NCBI RefSeq assembly: GCF_000004825.1
Contig: NW_008805073.1
Location: 1,302,001-1,366,000, forward strand
Reading direction: 5' to 3'
Source of the DNA: Heterostelium album PN500
Taxonomy: Eukaryota; Evosea; Eumycetozoa; Acytosteliales; Acytosteliaceae
DNA length: 64,000 nucleotides
Below are positions 21,159-32,594 of the stretch, piece after piece (positions within the stretch are counted from its first letter, which is position 1; each line of letters begins with the position of its first letter). Both the position numbers and the translations under genes were made by a program. Below the pieces are notes generated by a model. The model was not told the origin of the DNA, ran no database searches, and saw only the letters and a program-made list of their open reading frames with translations.

Positions 21159-23977
21159 TTAATTTCTCCAATATTGATACCATTTATGTACCATTTCAAC
21201 CATGACTGGGAAAAGTGCGCTAACAGAATCGTTAAGTAATTGTAATAATGAATTGGCAGCTTCTTGATCGTTCAACTCTAGTTGGAATTTCTCTTGTACC
21301 TTGAGGATTGATTTCTCACGTTCTTCGCTAATGGTTGGAATATTCGATTCTTCCATCAGTGCGAAAAGATTGATGATCAAATGTGACGATTTTCTCAAGA
21401 TGTTGTAGGCCTCACAACAATATTGCTTGAACTTTTCATACTGTTTGCTGTTCTCTCCACCCATACCGATGACCATTTCCTTACACAACTTCATTGGTGG
21501 TGGGAAGATCTTTGGATCCTTACCCAAGATGTAACCGAAATCGATATGGAAGAGATTTCCATTCGGTGTGAGGAGCAGATTGTCGAGATGACGATCTCCA
21601 ATACCGAGAATGTAGGTGATGACACAGTAACCTGCACAACTCTTTACAAAGGTATCGAGTACTTCTGGCGCGACACCGAGTGGTGCGTCTGGATCTGGAT
21701 GATGTCCCTTAAAGTATTTAAGAATCTCACCGTCGTACTTGTTGATTACCGCTGCCATAGCTTCGGATGGCGAGACCATCTCTACGATTCCATCCTCCTC
21801 GGCAGTGGCAAGCACATGATAGGGTGTCAGTTTGAGATCTAGATTCTCTTTCTTTAGCAAACGATCCATCAAACTGATCATCTGGATGATGAGTTGATCC
21901 TGTCGGAGATCGTCACCCGTCTTGAAGATGATACCGTATTCCGGTCCCTGTTTGGTTCTCAGCTTGAGACCGAGTGGGGTCTTGGCCGACTTGTAGATGG
22001 TCGACTTCTCGGGGATGACGCCAATCACCTCGATGTTGGGATTGACAGGCAACGCCAAAGGTGGGAAATCGGAAAGATCTTTGTAGTCGCCGTCGGACAA
22101 CATCTGTTTGAGTTTCTCAATCTTCTTTTCTCTGAGAATGTTCATTGCCTTGAGCTCAGCCGACAACTCCGATAGCCTATTCACAAAGTGCGCTTGGCGT
22201 GTCAGCTTGGTACGCTCGGTAGCCGGCAACTGGCTGATAAGCTCATCGCCCAGCTTCGAATAGAGCTGGCAGTGAGCCGACTTCTTCAGTACGGAATCAA
22301 CGGTGAGATACCAATAGAATCGATTGGCAAATACAAAGTTGCGGGTGGATCGCTCAATGAGGAAACTGATGAGTGGCGACTCCACCATGTCCTGAGGTTC
22401 GTACTTGGTTGCCTGCACCAGCTGTAGCAAATAGTAAAGCAACTCCTCGTCGTCTGCCTTTCGGAGGATATCCACCGCGTACTTTCTGACATTCAAAGTA
22501 TTCTTGTGATTAAAAGTCGAAGAGAGTAACTCTAGGGCATCTGTCACATCGATCTGCTCCCACTTTGGCAGTATAGAGAGTGCCTCATTCTTTTGATGTG
22601 CTTCATTCCACTCGACGCATCTCAAGAACTTTGTCAATGCCTTCTTGTTATTAACCAAATAATATCTAAACTTCCACATTAAAATCGAATCTTTTGCAGA
22701 GAATTGTGTATTTGGTGGTGTTTTCAATAGATTCTATAAAGTGATTTTAAAATGTAGTTAGTTAGTAATTGACTTGTTAAAAAGCTGGAGTAATGAGATA
22801 ACCAATAACTTACAGTAAGATTTCTAAACTCAGATTGATTCGGTTTAAGATCCTTATGATCTTTGTCATCCTTATCGTAAGAGTTGAGACGATAGTATTT
22901 TTGTTCGCAAGGATGATCGTTCATCTCTACGTCATTGACCAACACCAATCGTTTCTTCTGTGTCGGAATAGGTTTATAAAAGTGACATGTCTGTTGCTTA
23001 AAGAGAATCGGTAGATCCAACTCTGGTAACTCTATAGTCAAATACAATGCATTCTTATTCAACGACTCTGCATTTTTTGTAATCTTATCAATCTCTCGCA
23101 TCGCATAATAATCCAACCAATCATTATGAGGTATAAGATTTCTATCATATTTCTTTAATAACTAAATATTATAAAAGATAATCATGATTAATATACTTAT
23201 ATATATAAGATATATTATGTTTGTTATTGTTTATGTTGAAATACTACTTACTTTTTCTAATCTATATACTTCTTCTTTACCTTGTATTTGACCTGGTGTT
23301 GCAGAGTTAACATCACCGTTACCTTCGACGTCTTGATAGATGATCAACTTGTGTTTACCACGACGTTCTATTCTGTTGCGACCAAAGACAGCAAAGGAAG
23401 TACCACCTATGGGTACTCTCTTTGACGGTGCATATATATCCCAAATGGTGAATACTATGAGTGTATCGTGTGGTAAATCCTGATGCTTCAGTGGCATAAT
23501 CAATGTTTCATCCCACTTGTTATCTCCCGATGCAAAAGGGAAGAACATGGTCTGCTCTGGTGAACACAACGGTTTACCATCTGAATATAATGTACAACAA
23601 ATATATAAATCTAATGTTTTACTATATAGTTAATTAAAATAGATCGTTAGTTAGTTAGCTTTATATTTGATGATTGATAGATATCTGAATGTTTGTTTGA
23701 TTGATTTGAATACATACTCTTTATACAATGAAGAATTCTTTAAGAAAGGATCATCTATCCATTTTGTAACTGTTTCTGGTGCACTTTCTTTCTGTCTCTT
23801 ACCCTTAAGCGAACATCTGTATTATAGTGAAAAGGTAAATCAATCAAAGCAATGTTAGTTTAATATTTAAAAAAAAAGTAATAAAAGAAATCAAACTAAT
23901 AATTATTACATTTTAATTTTATATTTAATAGATATATCACTACTATAATAGAATTTAAATTCTTTTGGTACTTTCAT
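21159..23977 (-). CDS. vps34: Class III phosphatidylinositol 3-kinase VPS34, 819 aa
   Basis: Makes PI3P from phosphatidylinositol on endosomes, phagosomes and autophagosomes, in complex with VPS15 and Beclin/ATG6-type subunits. Five exons: 23910-23977, 23718-23816, 23252-23621, 22814-23161 and 21159-22733. All junctions keep frame (2460 coding bases). The first exon gives [20 protein letters not shown], and splicing restores [12 protein letters not shown], matching the conserved KIGSLEGKR of VPS34. Order of domains: C2 ([26 protein letters not shown]), PI3K accessory helical domain ([22 protein letters not shown]), and kinase. The ATP-site lysine is in [14 protein letters not shown] (Lys566). 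The catalytic loop GDRHLDN is at about 674-680 and the DFG at about 693-695. The C-terminal helix ends KWYQYWRN, as in VPS34. All key residues are present. The length is slightly below human VPS34 because a variable insert is missing. Confidence 0.96.
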
Positions 23978-24482
23978 TTATATTAATAACAAATAAATAT
24001 ATAATTATAACATATTACTTCAAGTTTTCTAGATTTTTAAGTAAAAAAAAAAAAAAAGTTTTTAACAAAAAAAAGAAAAATTAAAAGTTTAATTTTTTGA
24101 TCATTTTGTTTTTAATTAAAAGTTATATCAAACTATAGATAACAAATGATTCATTAATACTCATAATGAATCACTTAAAATATCTAAAGTTATTATAAGT
24201 TAATGTAAGATTGAATTTTTTTGTGGCTGCCAAAATTGTGGAATCAAGTTGGCATATCTAAATATGGTATACAACAAATATCTGGGATTCAGTAAATCAT
24301 TTGATAGATATTATATGATTTTTAAGTTGATAGGATACCAAAGATTATCTATAAAAAGACTTGGTTTCCAAACATCATTCATCAATAAAATCAAATCAAT
24401 TAAATCAAATAAAATTTTAACAAAACAAATATATAATTCTACAACTAATTAATTCTTTTATAATTTTTAATAAATAATAATA
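23978..24482. other. Divergent promoter region between vps34 and the small orphan gene
   Basis: About 500 bp, A/T-rich, with poly-A and poly-T runs around 24043-24100. Genes on either side point away from it, so it should contain both promoters. A 67-codon frame at 24249-24452 is compositionally unlike neighbouring genes and lacks an ATG in good context; not called. Confidence 0.4.
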
Positions 24483-24945
24483 ATGACTTCATTTCAATCA
24501 AATATAATTGGAAATTTCACCATTAAAGCAACTCTTCCAGAGAGTAATGCTTTGTGGAATATCTCACCCGATCATAATTTAAATGTAAAACCATTGGTAC
24601 ATGATCTTAAAACAGATCATGTCACCTACACTTACATTGATGATGAAAGTAGAGAGAAACTTTTGAAAATTGCTGAAGAATACAATGCTACTCTAAGAAT
24701 TGATCTTATTCCATTGGAAAAGTATGAGTTTAAAAAATAATTAATTTAATTAATTTAAAATTTTATTAATAATTATTATTAAATTATATAGTAATAAAAA
24801 AGCGAATTTCATTTACCATAGATCTGGTGACCACACTAATCTTAAAGGTGATATTAATGTTATCCTAATAAATCAAAAAGATTCAATTGGAACCTATTTA
24901 CAATTGGTTTATATTCCACCAGTCATTCATTTCACTCAGGAATAA
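24483..24945 (+). CDS. Small two-exon orphan protein, 130 aa
   Basis: I do not recognise this protein. Exon 1 (24483-24721) starts MTSFQSNIIGNFTIKA and contains TYIDDESREKLLKIAEEYNA. A GTATGA donor inside Glu-Lys codons and a TATATAG acceptor lead to exon 2 (24792-24945), giving LENNKKANFIYHRSGD, then LKGDINVILINQKDSIG and VYIPPVIHF. Without splicing the frame stops after 85 codons. Splicing is supported by a degenerate second copy of exon 2 at 25339-25468, which also begins right after an AG. No signal peptide or membrane helix is seen. Secondary structure looks mostly beta in exon 2. Probably a lineage-restricted gene. Confidence 0.6.
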
Positions 24946-25122
24946 TAAATTAAAATTATTTCTATAATTTTATTTAATAAAATTTAAATAACAATTCTAA
25001 AAAAGACAGAGTTAGCTTTATTCTGTATTAAATATTATATTGTTTTATTAATTACATTCTTGAAGTGAAATCATATCCTTTGTAAATTATAATAGTTACT
25101 AAAGGAATATTATCTAAGTTTT

Positions 25123-25232
25123 TTTGATGATGCAATTTGATTTTGAATATAATTATTTTCAATTTCTATATCAAATCCTAAACTTGAACAATCTTGAGTT
25201 CGATTACTAATGAAGAAATTAAAGTATTTTCA
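25123..25232 (-). pseudogene. Ankyrin-like repeat relic, copy 1
   Basis: Minus-strand translation gives KYFNFFISNRTQDCSSLGFD followed by IEIENNYIQNQ. This aligns with EFFLNNRTEGCSSVGMDLAI in the larger relic at 25628-26310. It is a single degraded repeat that seems to have been copied together with exon 2 of the small orphan gene. Confidence 0.55.
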
Positions 25233-25338
25233 TGTCAAGTTGATTAGTCCATTGTATGCTTTAGAAAGTATGTATTTAAAAAATATTAAATAATTGTTTA
25301 TTAGTAAGTTAATTTAAAAATAATAATTTTATTTTTAG

Positions 25339-25468
25339 CAATAAAACAGCTGACAATGTTAATCTTAAAGGTGATATTAATGTTATTCTCATCTATCAAA
25401 AAGATTCAATTGGAACCTATTTACAATTGGTTTATATTCCACCAGTCATTCATTTAATTCAACAATAA
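25339..25468 (+). pseudogene. Duplicated second exon of the small orphan gene
   Basis: Begins after a TTTTTAG acceptor and reads NKTADNVNLKGDINVILIYQ, then KDSIGTYLQLVYIPPVIH, ending in TAA. It matches exon 2 at 24792-24945 over almost all of its length, with slightly different first and last residues. No copy of exon 1 precedes it. It could serve as an alternative terminal exon of the gene at 24483, because the same splice phase would be used. Confidence 0.7.
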
Positions 25469-25627
25469 TACAATTTCTTTATTTCTTTTAAGAATTTATT
25501 GATTGAATAAAAGTATTCAAACTTAGTAGTATTCGATTTTTAATTTAACCTGTTTATTATAATAAACTTTATATTGATTTAATAATTGCAATCTTGAAGT
25601 GAAATCATAGTCTTCTGATCTCTAAAT

Positions 25628-26310
25628 ATCGAAGAGATGTTTAAGATCTGAGTGTACTTGATTTCTAACTGGATAAAAGAATTTAACTCTTTGAATATCA
25701 TCACTTTTAATTGCTAAATCCATTCCTACGCTTGAACAACCTTCGGTTCGATTATTAAGAAAAAATTCAAGTATTTCCATGCAAATGGTTTTATTTATTG
25801 AAGAGACAGTGCATTTAACCCCAAGGGTGTGGAGATACTTTACAAGATCAAACTCGTCGTATGGCAGCTGCCATATCGAGAGCATTCGTTGGGATTGGAA
25901 GTGTTGTTTTTGTTGTAAGTTACTTACCAGTGAATACCAATACATTATCAGATTTAATATCTAGTGCAACTCTCTGTGGTGATACTCTTGAACGATATGC
26001 TAAGATTCAATATATAACTCTTTAACATTTTGATTGTTCAAATATCGTTGTAATATGAATACGTTCTTTATTATTATTATTATTGATGTTATCTCTTATT
26101 ATACTATTGAATATCTCTTTATAGTATATGTTTATATCTTTGTATTTGATCAATTGATCTGGGAAACAACCGAGATCATACTCAATCAAATTTCATTTTA
26201 CGTTGACCAATCAATATAAGTAATGAATTGATCTCTTTCATTGCTTTGAATATCTTGTTCCTCAAATCTATTGAATTCATTATTCTATCCAGTAGAATGC
26301 TTTTATCCAT
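25628..26310 (-). pseudogene. Decayed dictyostelid ankyrin-like gene
   Basis: Read from 26310 on the minus strand: an N-terminus typical of the family (MDKSILLDRIMNSIDLRNKI), a frame break and stop near 26180, then a block with NLIEYDLGCFPDQLIKYKD, a stop near 25995, a repeat start (TNALDMAAA), another frame change near 25860, and repeats FDLVKYLHTLGVKCT and EILEFFLNNRTEGCSSVGMD. At least three breaks separate pieces that are in the order expected for a short member of the family seen at 14059 and 17526. It is not expressible as one protein. The relation to the family is clear from the NRTEGCS motif. Confidence 0.65.
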
Positions 26311-28158
26311 TGATATATTTATGAGTTAATAATCAAAATTATTCATACAAAAAAATAATGCAAAAATTCTATGATAAAAAGTTTTATTTTTTTTTTTTTT
26401 TTGATGAGAAATATTCTTTGTATTTTGAAATCTAAAAGATCTTTAATTATTTGATGAAGTGTCATGTGTCATGTCAGAATAAACAACAAAGTACAAATGT
26501 AACTAGTCGCAATAACCAGCAGTGAAGTTGCATGTTTGACAAGGATACATTCGAATAAGATAAATGATTTGATTAATTATTTTATTTTTATTGTGGTTGT
26601 GTGATTTCAAACCCCAGCACTTCGATATCTTTATCAGTATTTAGTAAATTAGATGTTTCCATATCCCAATTAAGTTTGGGAAATCACACGAATAAAAAAA
26701 ATTAAGATCCTTTGATGAGTTGAAAAAAACCTTTGGAATAGAGTAAATGCAAAGAACCCATTGCAAAAGAGTGCTTTGTCAATGGGGGTTTTAGATGACT
26801 TGCATCAACCATATAAATACTCGAAATTTCCTCCAGTGTAATAAAATAAATTGAGTGTTGTAAAATGTGTGTGGTGGAAGCATCAAGAGACTTAAAAAAA
26901 ATCGAACGTTACAAGTAACTTACTGTGGTACTATGGTAGATCATCAATTTAAGTGCTTGAAAATGGAAATTGTGGTGTTTTTATCAAAAAAATCGTCACT
27001 GGTTGGTTTTTTGAATTATGCCAAAAAAATTTAGGGCATGATGAATTATAGCACCACAACCATTTTTCGAACAACCAAATCAAAAAAAAATTGAATTAAT
27101 TTATAAATTGTTTTTTTTGAAAATTTTGTCATATATGATCACTGTTTTTACACCAAAAAATAAAAATCAAAAAAATCAAAAAATATATTTAATAAAATTC
27201 AAAAAAAATTAAAAAAAATTAAATTAATTGTGTGTGTATTGTTAAGCACTGCTTTGTTTGGTGTGCAACGGTGTCCAGCTATTCCTTATATTATTGAGAC
27301 AACGCACTTAGCTTCAGTCGTGCCCATTGTTATTGCTCCAAATTGTAAGTTTATTTATTTGTATAAATTCATTTACAACAAAATCATAAATAATCATAAA
27401 TCAAAATCGAAATCGAAAGTTATAAACTTTTTCAAATATTTGATAAATAATAATCATTCAAAAATATATTTATATTTTAAAGTTTTATATTTATTTATTA
27501 AATTAAATTAAATTATTATTTTATTTTATTTTTTTTAAAAAACTTAATATTACTTTCTTCCCTTTTTTAAAAAATATATTTATTGCTTTTGCTTCAAAGG
27601 TAAATAAATAAACCATTAATATATAAATAGTTTAGGATATAAAAGTAAATAATTGGATCAATTGGTTTTTGGGTTATAATCAAAAGATAAATAGTTTTAA
27701 ACATATAAATATTTAAAACACATTCGCTCACAGATAAAAGATAGATAGACAGAGACAATTAAGCAAAATTATATCATCAATAATAATTATCATAACATTG
27801 TTATGTAGTGTCAGTTAAGATATTTGATTCATCGTTTTTCATCATTAGTCATTCTCTTTGACTGATCACCACACATACACACACAAAAAACCACACACAA
27901 ACAGTAACCCATACCCAAAAACAAAGACTGCACTCAATTTTTTTTTTTATGTTTTTAATTTTTTTAATTTTTTTCTTTTTAAAGATTGGTCTTAAAATGT
28001 CGCAAAATAATATTGTGTATATCACATATAATGCAAATAATATCAATAAATTAAAATTTATCTACATTTTTATATTTAATAAATAAATTAATTAAATATT
28101 AAACTAATAATATTAATTTTTATTATATTTAGATAACAAAACAAAAAAATAATAAAAA
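26311..28158. other. Intergenic region upstream of ino1
   Basis: About 1.85 kb. It is mostly A/T with poly-A runs around 27060-27230 and CA-rich sequence at 27860-27920. Short open frames (26034-26219, 27230-27511, 27849-28046 minus) have no family likeness. The right end must hold the ino1 promoter and 5' UTR, including an A-rich run directly before the ATG. No tRNA-like or CRISPR-like structure seen. Confidence 0.5.
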
Positions 28159-29694
28159 ATGTCAGCTCAAATGTATGAAAATTTCAAGGTGAACAGTTCA
28201 AAGGTTCAATACACAGATGAGGAAATCATCTCAAACTACACATATAGTACATCAAAGACCTCGGTTGTCAATGGAGAGTTGATCGTTGAGCCAGTCAACA
28301 CCAACTACGTCTTCAAGACCGACCGTAAGGTTCCAAAGTTGGGTTGTATGATCGTTGGTTTGGGTGGTAACAATGGTACTACAGTTGTTGCTGGTGTCAT
28401 CGCCAACAGAGAAGGTTTGTGCTGGAAGACCAAAACCGGTCTCCAAAAGCCAAACTACTACGGTTCCGTCGTCATGGCATCGACCATCAAGTTGGGTAGT
28501 GACGCCGAGGGTCGTGACTCCTACGTACCATTGAAGAGCTTGCTCCCAATGGTACATCCAAACGACATTGTTTTCGGTGGTTGGGACATCAACAACGCCG
28601 ATCTCGCCGAAGCCATGGAGCGTGCTCAAGTCTTGGAACACGACCTCCAACGTCAGTTGGTTCCACACATGAAGGAGATCCGTCCATTGCCATCGATCTA
28701 CTTCCCAGACTTTATTGCCGCCAACCAAAAGGACCGTGCCAACAACGTCCTCACCGGAACCAAGAAGGAGCAGATGGAGCAAATCCGTCGTGATATTCGT
28801 GAGTTCAAGGAATCCAACAAGTTGGACAAGGTCATCGTTTTGTGGTCTGCCAACACCGAGCGTTTCTCCAGCATCTTGCCAGGTGCCAACGATACCTGGG
28901 AGAATCTCCAACAATCGATCGAGCGTGGTGACGATGAGATCTCACCATCGACTTTGTTCGCCGTCGCCTGTATCTTGGAGAATACCATCTACATCAACGG
29001 TTCACCACAAAACACCTTTGTACCGGGTGTCCTCGATTTGGCCATCCAAAAGAACGTCCCAATCGCCGGTGACGACTTCAAGACCGGTCAAACCAAGATC
29101 AAGTCCGTCTTGACTGACTTCCTCGTCTCTGCTGGTATCAAGCCAACCTCTATCGTTTCATACAACCATCTCGGTAACAACGACGGTAAGAACTTGTCTG
29201 CCCCACAACAATTCCGTTCCAAGGAGATCACCAAATCCAATGTCGTCGACGACATGATTGCCTCCAACTCGATCTTGTACAAGGAGGGTGAGCACCCAGA
29301 CCACGTCATCGTCATCAAGTACGTCCCATACGTCGGTGACTCCAAGCGTGCCATGGACGAGTACACCTCACAGATCTTCATGGGTGGTCACAACACCATC
29401 GTCATCCACAACACTTGCGAAGACTCATTGCTCGCCGCACCAATCATTTTGGATTTGGTCATCTTGGCAGAGATGTGCGATCGTATCAGCTTGCGTCTCG
29501 ACACCGCCAACGAATTCATCACTTTCCATCCAGTTTTCTCATTGCTCTCCTATTTGCTCAAGGCCCCATTAGTCCCAGAGAAGGCCAACGTTGTCAACGC
29601 CCTATTTAAACAAAGAGCTGCTATTGAAAATATTTTTAAGGCCTGTGTTGGTCTCCCACCCGACAACAACATGTTGTTAGAACAAAGAATCTAA
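28159..29694 (+). CDS. ino1: Inositol-3-phosphate synthase (myo-inositol-1-phosphate synthase), 511 aa
   Basis: Converts D-glucose 6-phosphate to 1D-myo-inositol 3-phosphate with NAD, the committed step of de novo inositol synthesis that feeds phosphoinositides and inositol polyphosphates; cytosolic. Single exon, full family length. The NAD-binding glycine motif GLGGNNGTT is at about 67-75. Other conserved blocks are [83 protein letters not shown] and [16 protein letters not shown]. The ATG sits in an A-rich context (ataaaaaatgtc). Codon use is strongly C-ended (ACC, GTC, AAG, TCC), unlike most genes in the window. This indicates high expression and also explains long antisense open frames. 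PI3P-making VPS34 in this window draws on the same lipid pathway, but the genes are not adjacent. Confidence 0.98.
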   Translation: MSAQMYENFKVNSSKVQYTDEEIISNYTYSTSKTSVVNGELIVEPVNTNYVFKTDRKVPKLGCMIVGLGGNNGTTVVAGVIANREGLCWKTKTGLQKPNYYGSVVMASTIKLGSDAEGRDSYVPLKSLLPMVHPNDIVFGGWDINNADLAEAMERAQVLEHDLQRQLVPHMKEIRPLPSIYFPDFIAANQKDRANNVLTGTKKEQMEQIRRDIREFKESNKLDKVIVLWSANTERFSSILPGANDTWENLQQSIERGDDEISPSTLFAVACILENTIYINGSPQNTFVPGVLDLAIQKNVPIAGDDFKTGQTKIKSVLTDFLVSAGIKPTSIVSYNHLGNNDGKNLSAPQQFRSKEITKSNVVDDMIASNSILYKEGEHPDHVIVIKYVPYVGDSKRAMDEYTSQIFMGGHNTIVIHNTCEDSLLAAPIILDLVILAEMCDRISLRLDTANEFITFHPVFSLLSYLLKAPLVPEKANVVNALFKQRAAIENIFKACVGLPPDNNMLLEQRI

Positions 29695-29941
29695 ACGTCG
29701 TATTACTATAGTGAAATTATTTAATTAGTACATCATCATTTTTTTTCATAACACAATCACCCACCAAAAAATAGCCCATCAAAACTAAAACAACAACAAC
29801 AACCTTAAAAATTAAAGAAAGAAATCATTTATTTTTTGTAATAAAATCTAAAATATAAGATTAAATGAGAAAAAAAAAACCAGTAATTAAATAGTAGTGT
29901 TCTTTCAAAAGTTTATTTGTAAAAAGTAGATATACAATTGT

Positions 29942-30801
29942 TTATTTGCAAAAAGTAAATAGATATTGATTTACAGGTTTAAATTTTCCAAGATTAATTA
30001 AATTCCTGTCAATATGATTTTGGGAGACTATCGGTATTCTTTTAGATTTGATGTGAAAATATAATTTTACATGTCGAATCGATTGGTATTCTGGGTGAGA
30101 TAATATTGTAAACATTGTATATATATGTTGAAGTTGAAGGAAAGTTTCAAATTCTTTGATTGAAATTTTGAAATTAGTTTTATTATCTTTGTGTTTAATG
30201 AAATCAAATCTATCAACATCCAAACTACCTGCAAATTTCACCTCATCTTTTATCAGCTCTAGGTCCTTAGTGTCATAAAATGTAATATTCTCGAGATTTT
30301 TTGCATTGACAACATTGATATAAGAATGACCAAGTCTGAGGTTCTTCTGGGGATTGCAAAGTACTGAATATATGATTCCAAATTGTCTATACACGATTGT
30401 TTAAATTCATTTGGTATGAATTTGAATTCATAGGATTTCAAATGTAGAGGTGTATTCTTGAATAGAGATAATTCCTATCCAATATTGATGACACTCTTGA
30501 TTGATAGAGATTCGATTGCATAGCCCGATAATATGAAGAGCAACATCTGTGAAATTGCTTTGAAGTTGTTTATAGGTTGGTAGCGAAGAGAATTGGGTTA
30601 TTGTAAAATGTTAAATATTCTTTGCTTCTATCAGTTTCATGTAGCAAAGTTGATATAGAAATTACGAATATCACTAAGATCACATACTAGCTTTAAATGA
30701 TTGATTGATGTATCGCTACAGCTTGGCTTGATATCTTTAAACAATTGAATCAATGTTTGTTTAAGTTTGTTGTAGAGGTCATTGTCAAAAGTCTTCAAAA
30801 A
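29942..30801 (-). pseudogene. Decayed LRR/F-box-like gene
   Basis: Minus strand, from a probable TTTTAG acceptor at 30802. First block: FLKTFDNDLYNKLKQTLIQL, then SINHLKLVCDLSDIRNFYIN, ended by a stop near 30640. Second block: LHLKSYEFKFIPNEFKQSC, then IDNLESYIQYF. After a further frame change near 30360, third block: NVVNAKNLENITFYDTKDL, FETFLQLQHIYTMF, SIRHVKLYFHIKSKRIP. The leucine/isoleucine-spaced pieces resemble the LRR-like proteins of this genus (compare 15914-17365). At least two frame breaks make it non-functional. Function unknown. Confidence 0.5.
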
Positions 30802-32594
30802 CTAAAATAATTCAATAGATAATAATATATCTGTAAGTATATATGTATAACATTTATAACAAATTAGAGTACTAATGGTATACAATACTGTAACAACAAA
30901 CTCTAATATATTAGAGTAATTAAAGATAGTTCATCATCTTTTAAAACAGGTAATATTTCTTTGACTTTTGATATAAAGTCAAAATATAATATTTGATAAT
31001 ACATCATACAAAAGTCAAGTTATATTAATGATAGTTATCAAACCACCCTACAAAATTATTAAAGATCACCAAAAAAAAAACAGTTTAAAGTTAAACTTTG
31101 ATGATTTAAATCTGCAAAAAAAGATTTGTGAATTTCAAATTACTTGAAATTGAATATCTATCTTTTTTGTTTTCTAGAACAAATAATGAATGTTGTAATT
31201 ATAATACTAAAAATAATAAATACAAATAAAAATTAAAAAAAATTAAAAATGAAAAACTAAAAAATAGAGATCTTTGAAAAAAAAAAAACTAAAAAAGTAT
31301 TAAAAAATTTTGTGTGTGGATACACAAGGAGAATCAACATTACCACCAATTTCACACTTCTTGATGTCCAATTTTTAATTAATTAAATTAACGACATTAA
31401 TGTGACTCTGAGTATTTATTTTTTATACACAGTTACAGTTATACAATTAGAATTTATTAAATTCAAAAAGTAGTTAGCAGGAACTTGAAAAGAAGCGAAC
31501 AAGTGATTGGTTTTTACATAGTTCACGCACTATCATAGAATTACTACACATTGTCTCTTCAATTGTGAATGTGGTAGATTGCTTTGATTTTCAATACACA
31601 CACCCTCTCAATCTAATACAAGAGTAAGTAGTATATTATAAATAAACTCTATTAGCATAATAAATATATGTGTTTTTTATTTATTTTTTTTTGGTGGTAA
31701 TTAATGTTTTGGTTGTCCGTTTGCATGTTGTATTATTATATTCTTTTATATTTTAATTTAATTTATATCATGTTGTGTTGTGTTGTTGTTGTTGGTGGTA
31801 GTGTCTGTCTAGTGTTTTTTTTATATTTTTTGTGTTTTTGTCACCGGTATCAAGACATGACTGTCAAAAAATGGTCGACCATTAGAATCTAGAATGATGA
31901 ATGAATGAATGATATCTGAATAGAATGAAGCTACAACAACCAAACAAAACAATAACAAAGATTAGTAGATAGGCCCGATTGAATTGAACAATGAACGCAC
32001 AGGGTTTTGCTATATTTATATTTGTTTATATTTGGAGCATTTTTTGATTCAGAAAATCATTTGCAACAACAACAACAAACAAATCAACCAACCAACATTC
32101 GAAATCACTAAAAACAAAACAATATATTAATACAATTAATCACCAGAGAGAAGAGACTGTCAACAACATTTGTTGAAATCTCCTAAAAACTCTTTGCTTA
32201 TTTCTATATATATATATATTGTCTTGGGATTCTCCAGTCATAGTATTCCCTTTTTCTTTTTCTTTTTTTGGTGAATGTTATGTTATTGTTTTTGCTAAAC
32301 ATTGTCAATGTTGTTCATTTCTACTAATATTACTTTTGCAAACATTACACTACTACTACTTTTATAAAAATACATATATAAACTTAACAAACAAAACATT
32401 TTATAACATTTCTATATTTATATTTTGTTTTGTTATTTGCAGCATTACTTAGTTGTTTTTGTTGTAGCTATTATCATTACTATTTTTATTACATTCTTTG
32501 CTTTAATTTCCTTTTTAAGAAAAAAACAAATATCTAAACTAATTATCAATTTTGTACTATCATTGAACACCTACCCACGCATCCAGTGGACAAA
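30802..32594. other. Intergenic region upstream of the M1 aminopeptidase
   Basis: About 1.8 kb. A possible upstream exon of the pseudogene at 29942 could lie left of 30860, but I cannot read one. The remainder is A/T-rich with poly-A/poly-T runs and T-rich pyrimidine stretches close to 32595. Small open frames at 31704-31892 and 32219-32452 are low-complexity and are not called. Confidence 0.4.

Larger units (their letters stand above)
24792..25790. repeat. Degenerate tandem duplication of about 0.5 kb
   Basis: Two units in direct orientation, about 24792-25240 and 25339-25790. Each contains, in the same order, exon 2 of the small orphan gene on the plus strand, an A/T spacer with a shared cttgaagtgaaatcata motif (25073 and 25593 regions), and the end of an ankyrin-like relic on the minus strand. 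Exon 2 is much better conserved than the spacer. Confidence 0.6.

Noticed and set aside
24249-24452. 67-codon frame left of the small orphan gene
   Set aside because: Basic, Ile/Lys-rich translation of A/T DNA; lies where the promoter of the orphan gene is expected.
28252-28914. 220-codon antisense open frame within ino1
   Set aside because: It is the by-product of C/G-ended codons on the sense strand; it has no family likeness and overlaps a perfectly conserved enzyme gene.
31704-32452. Two small hydrophobic frames upstream of the aminopeptidase (31704-31892, 32219-32452)
   Set aside because: T-rich leader sequence translates into Phe/Leu/Val; no signal of selection or homology.
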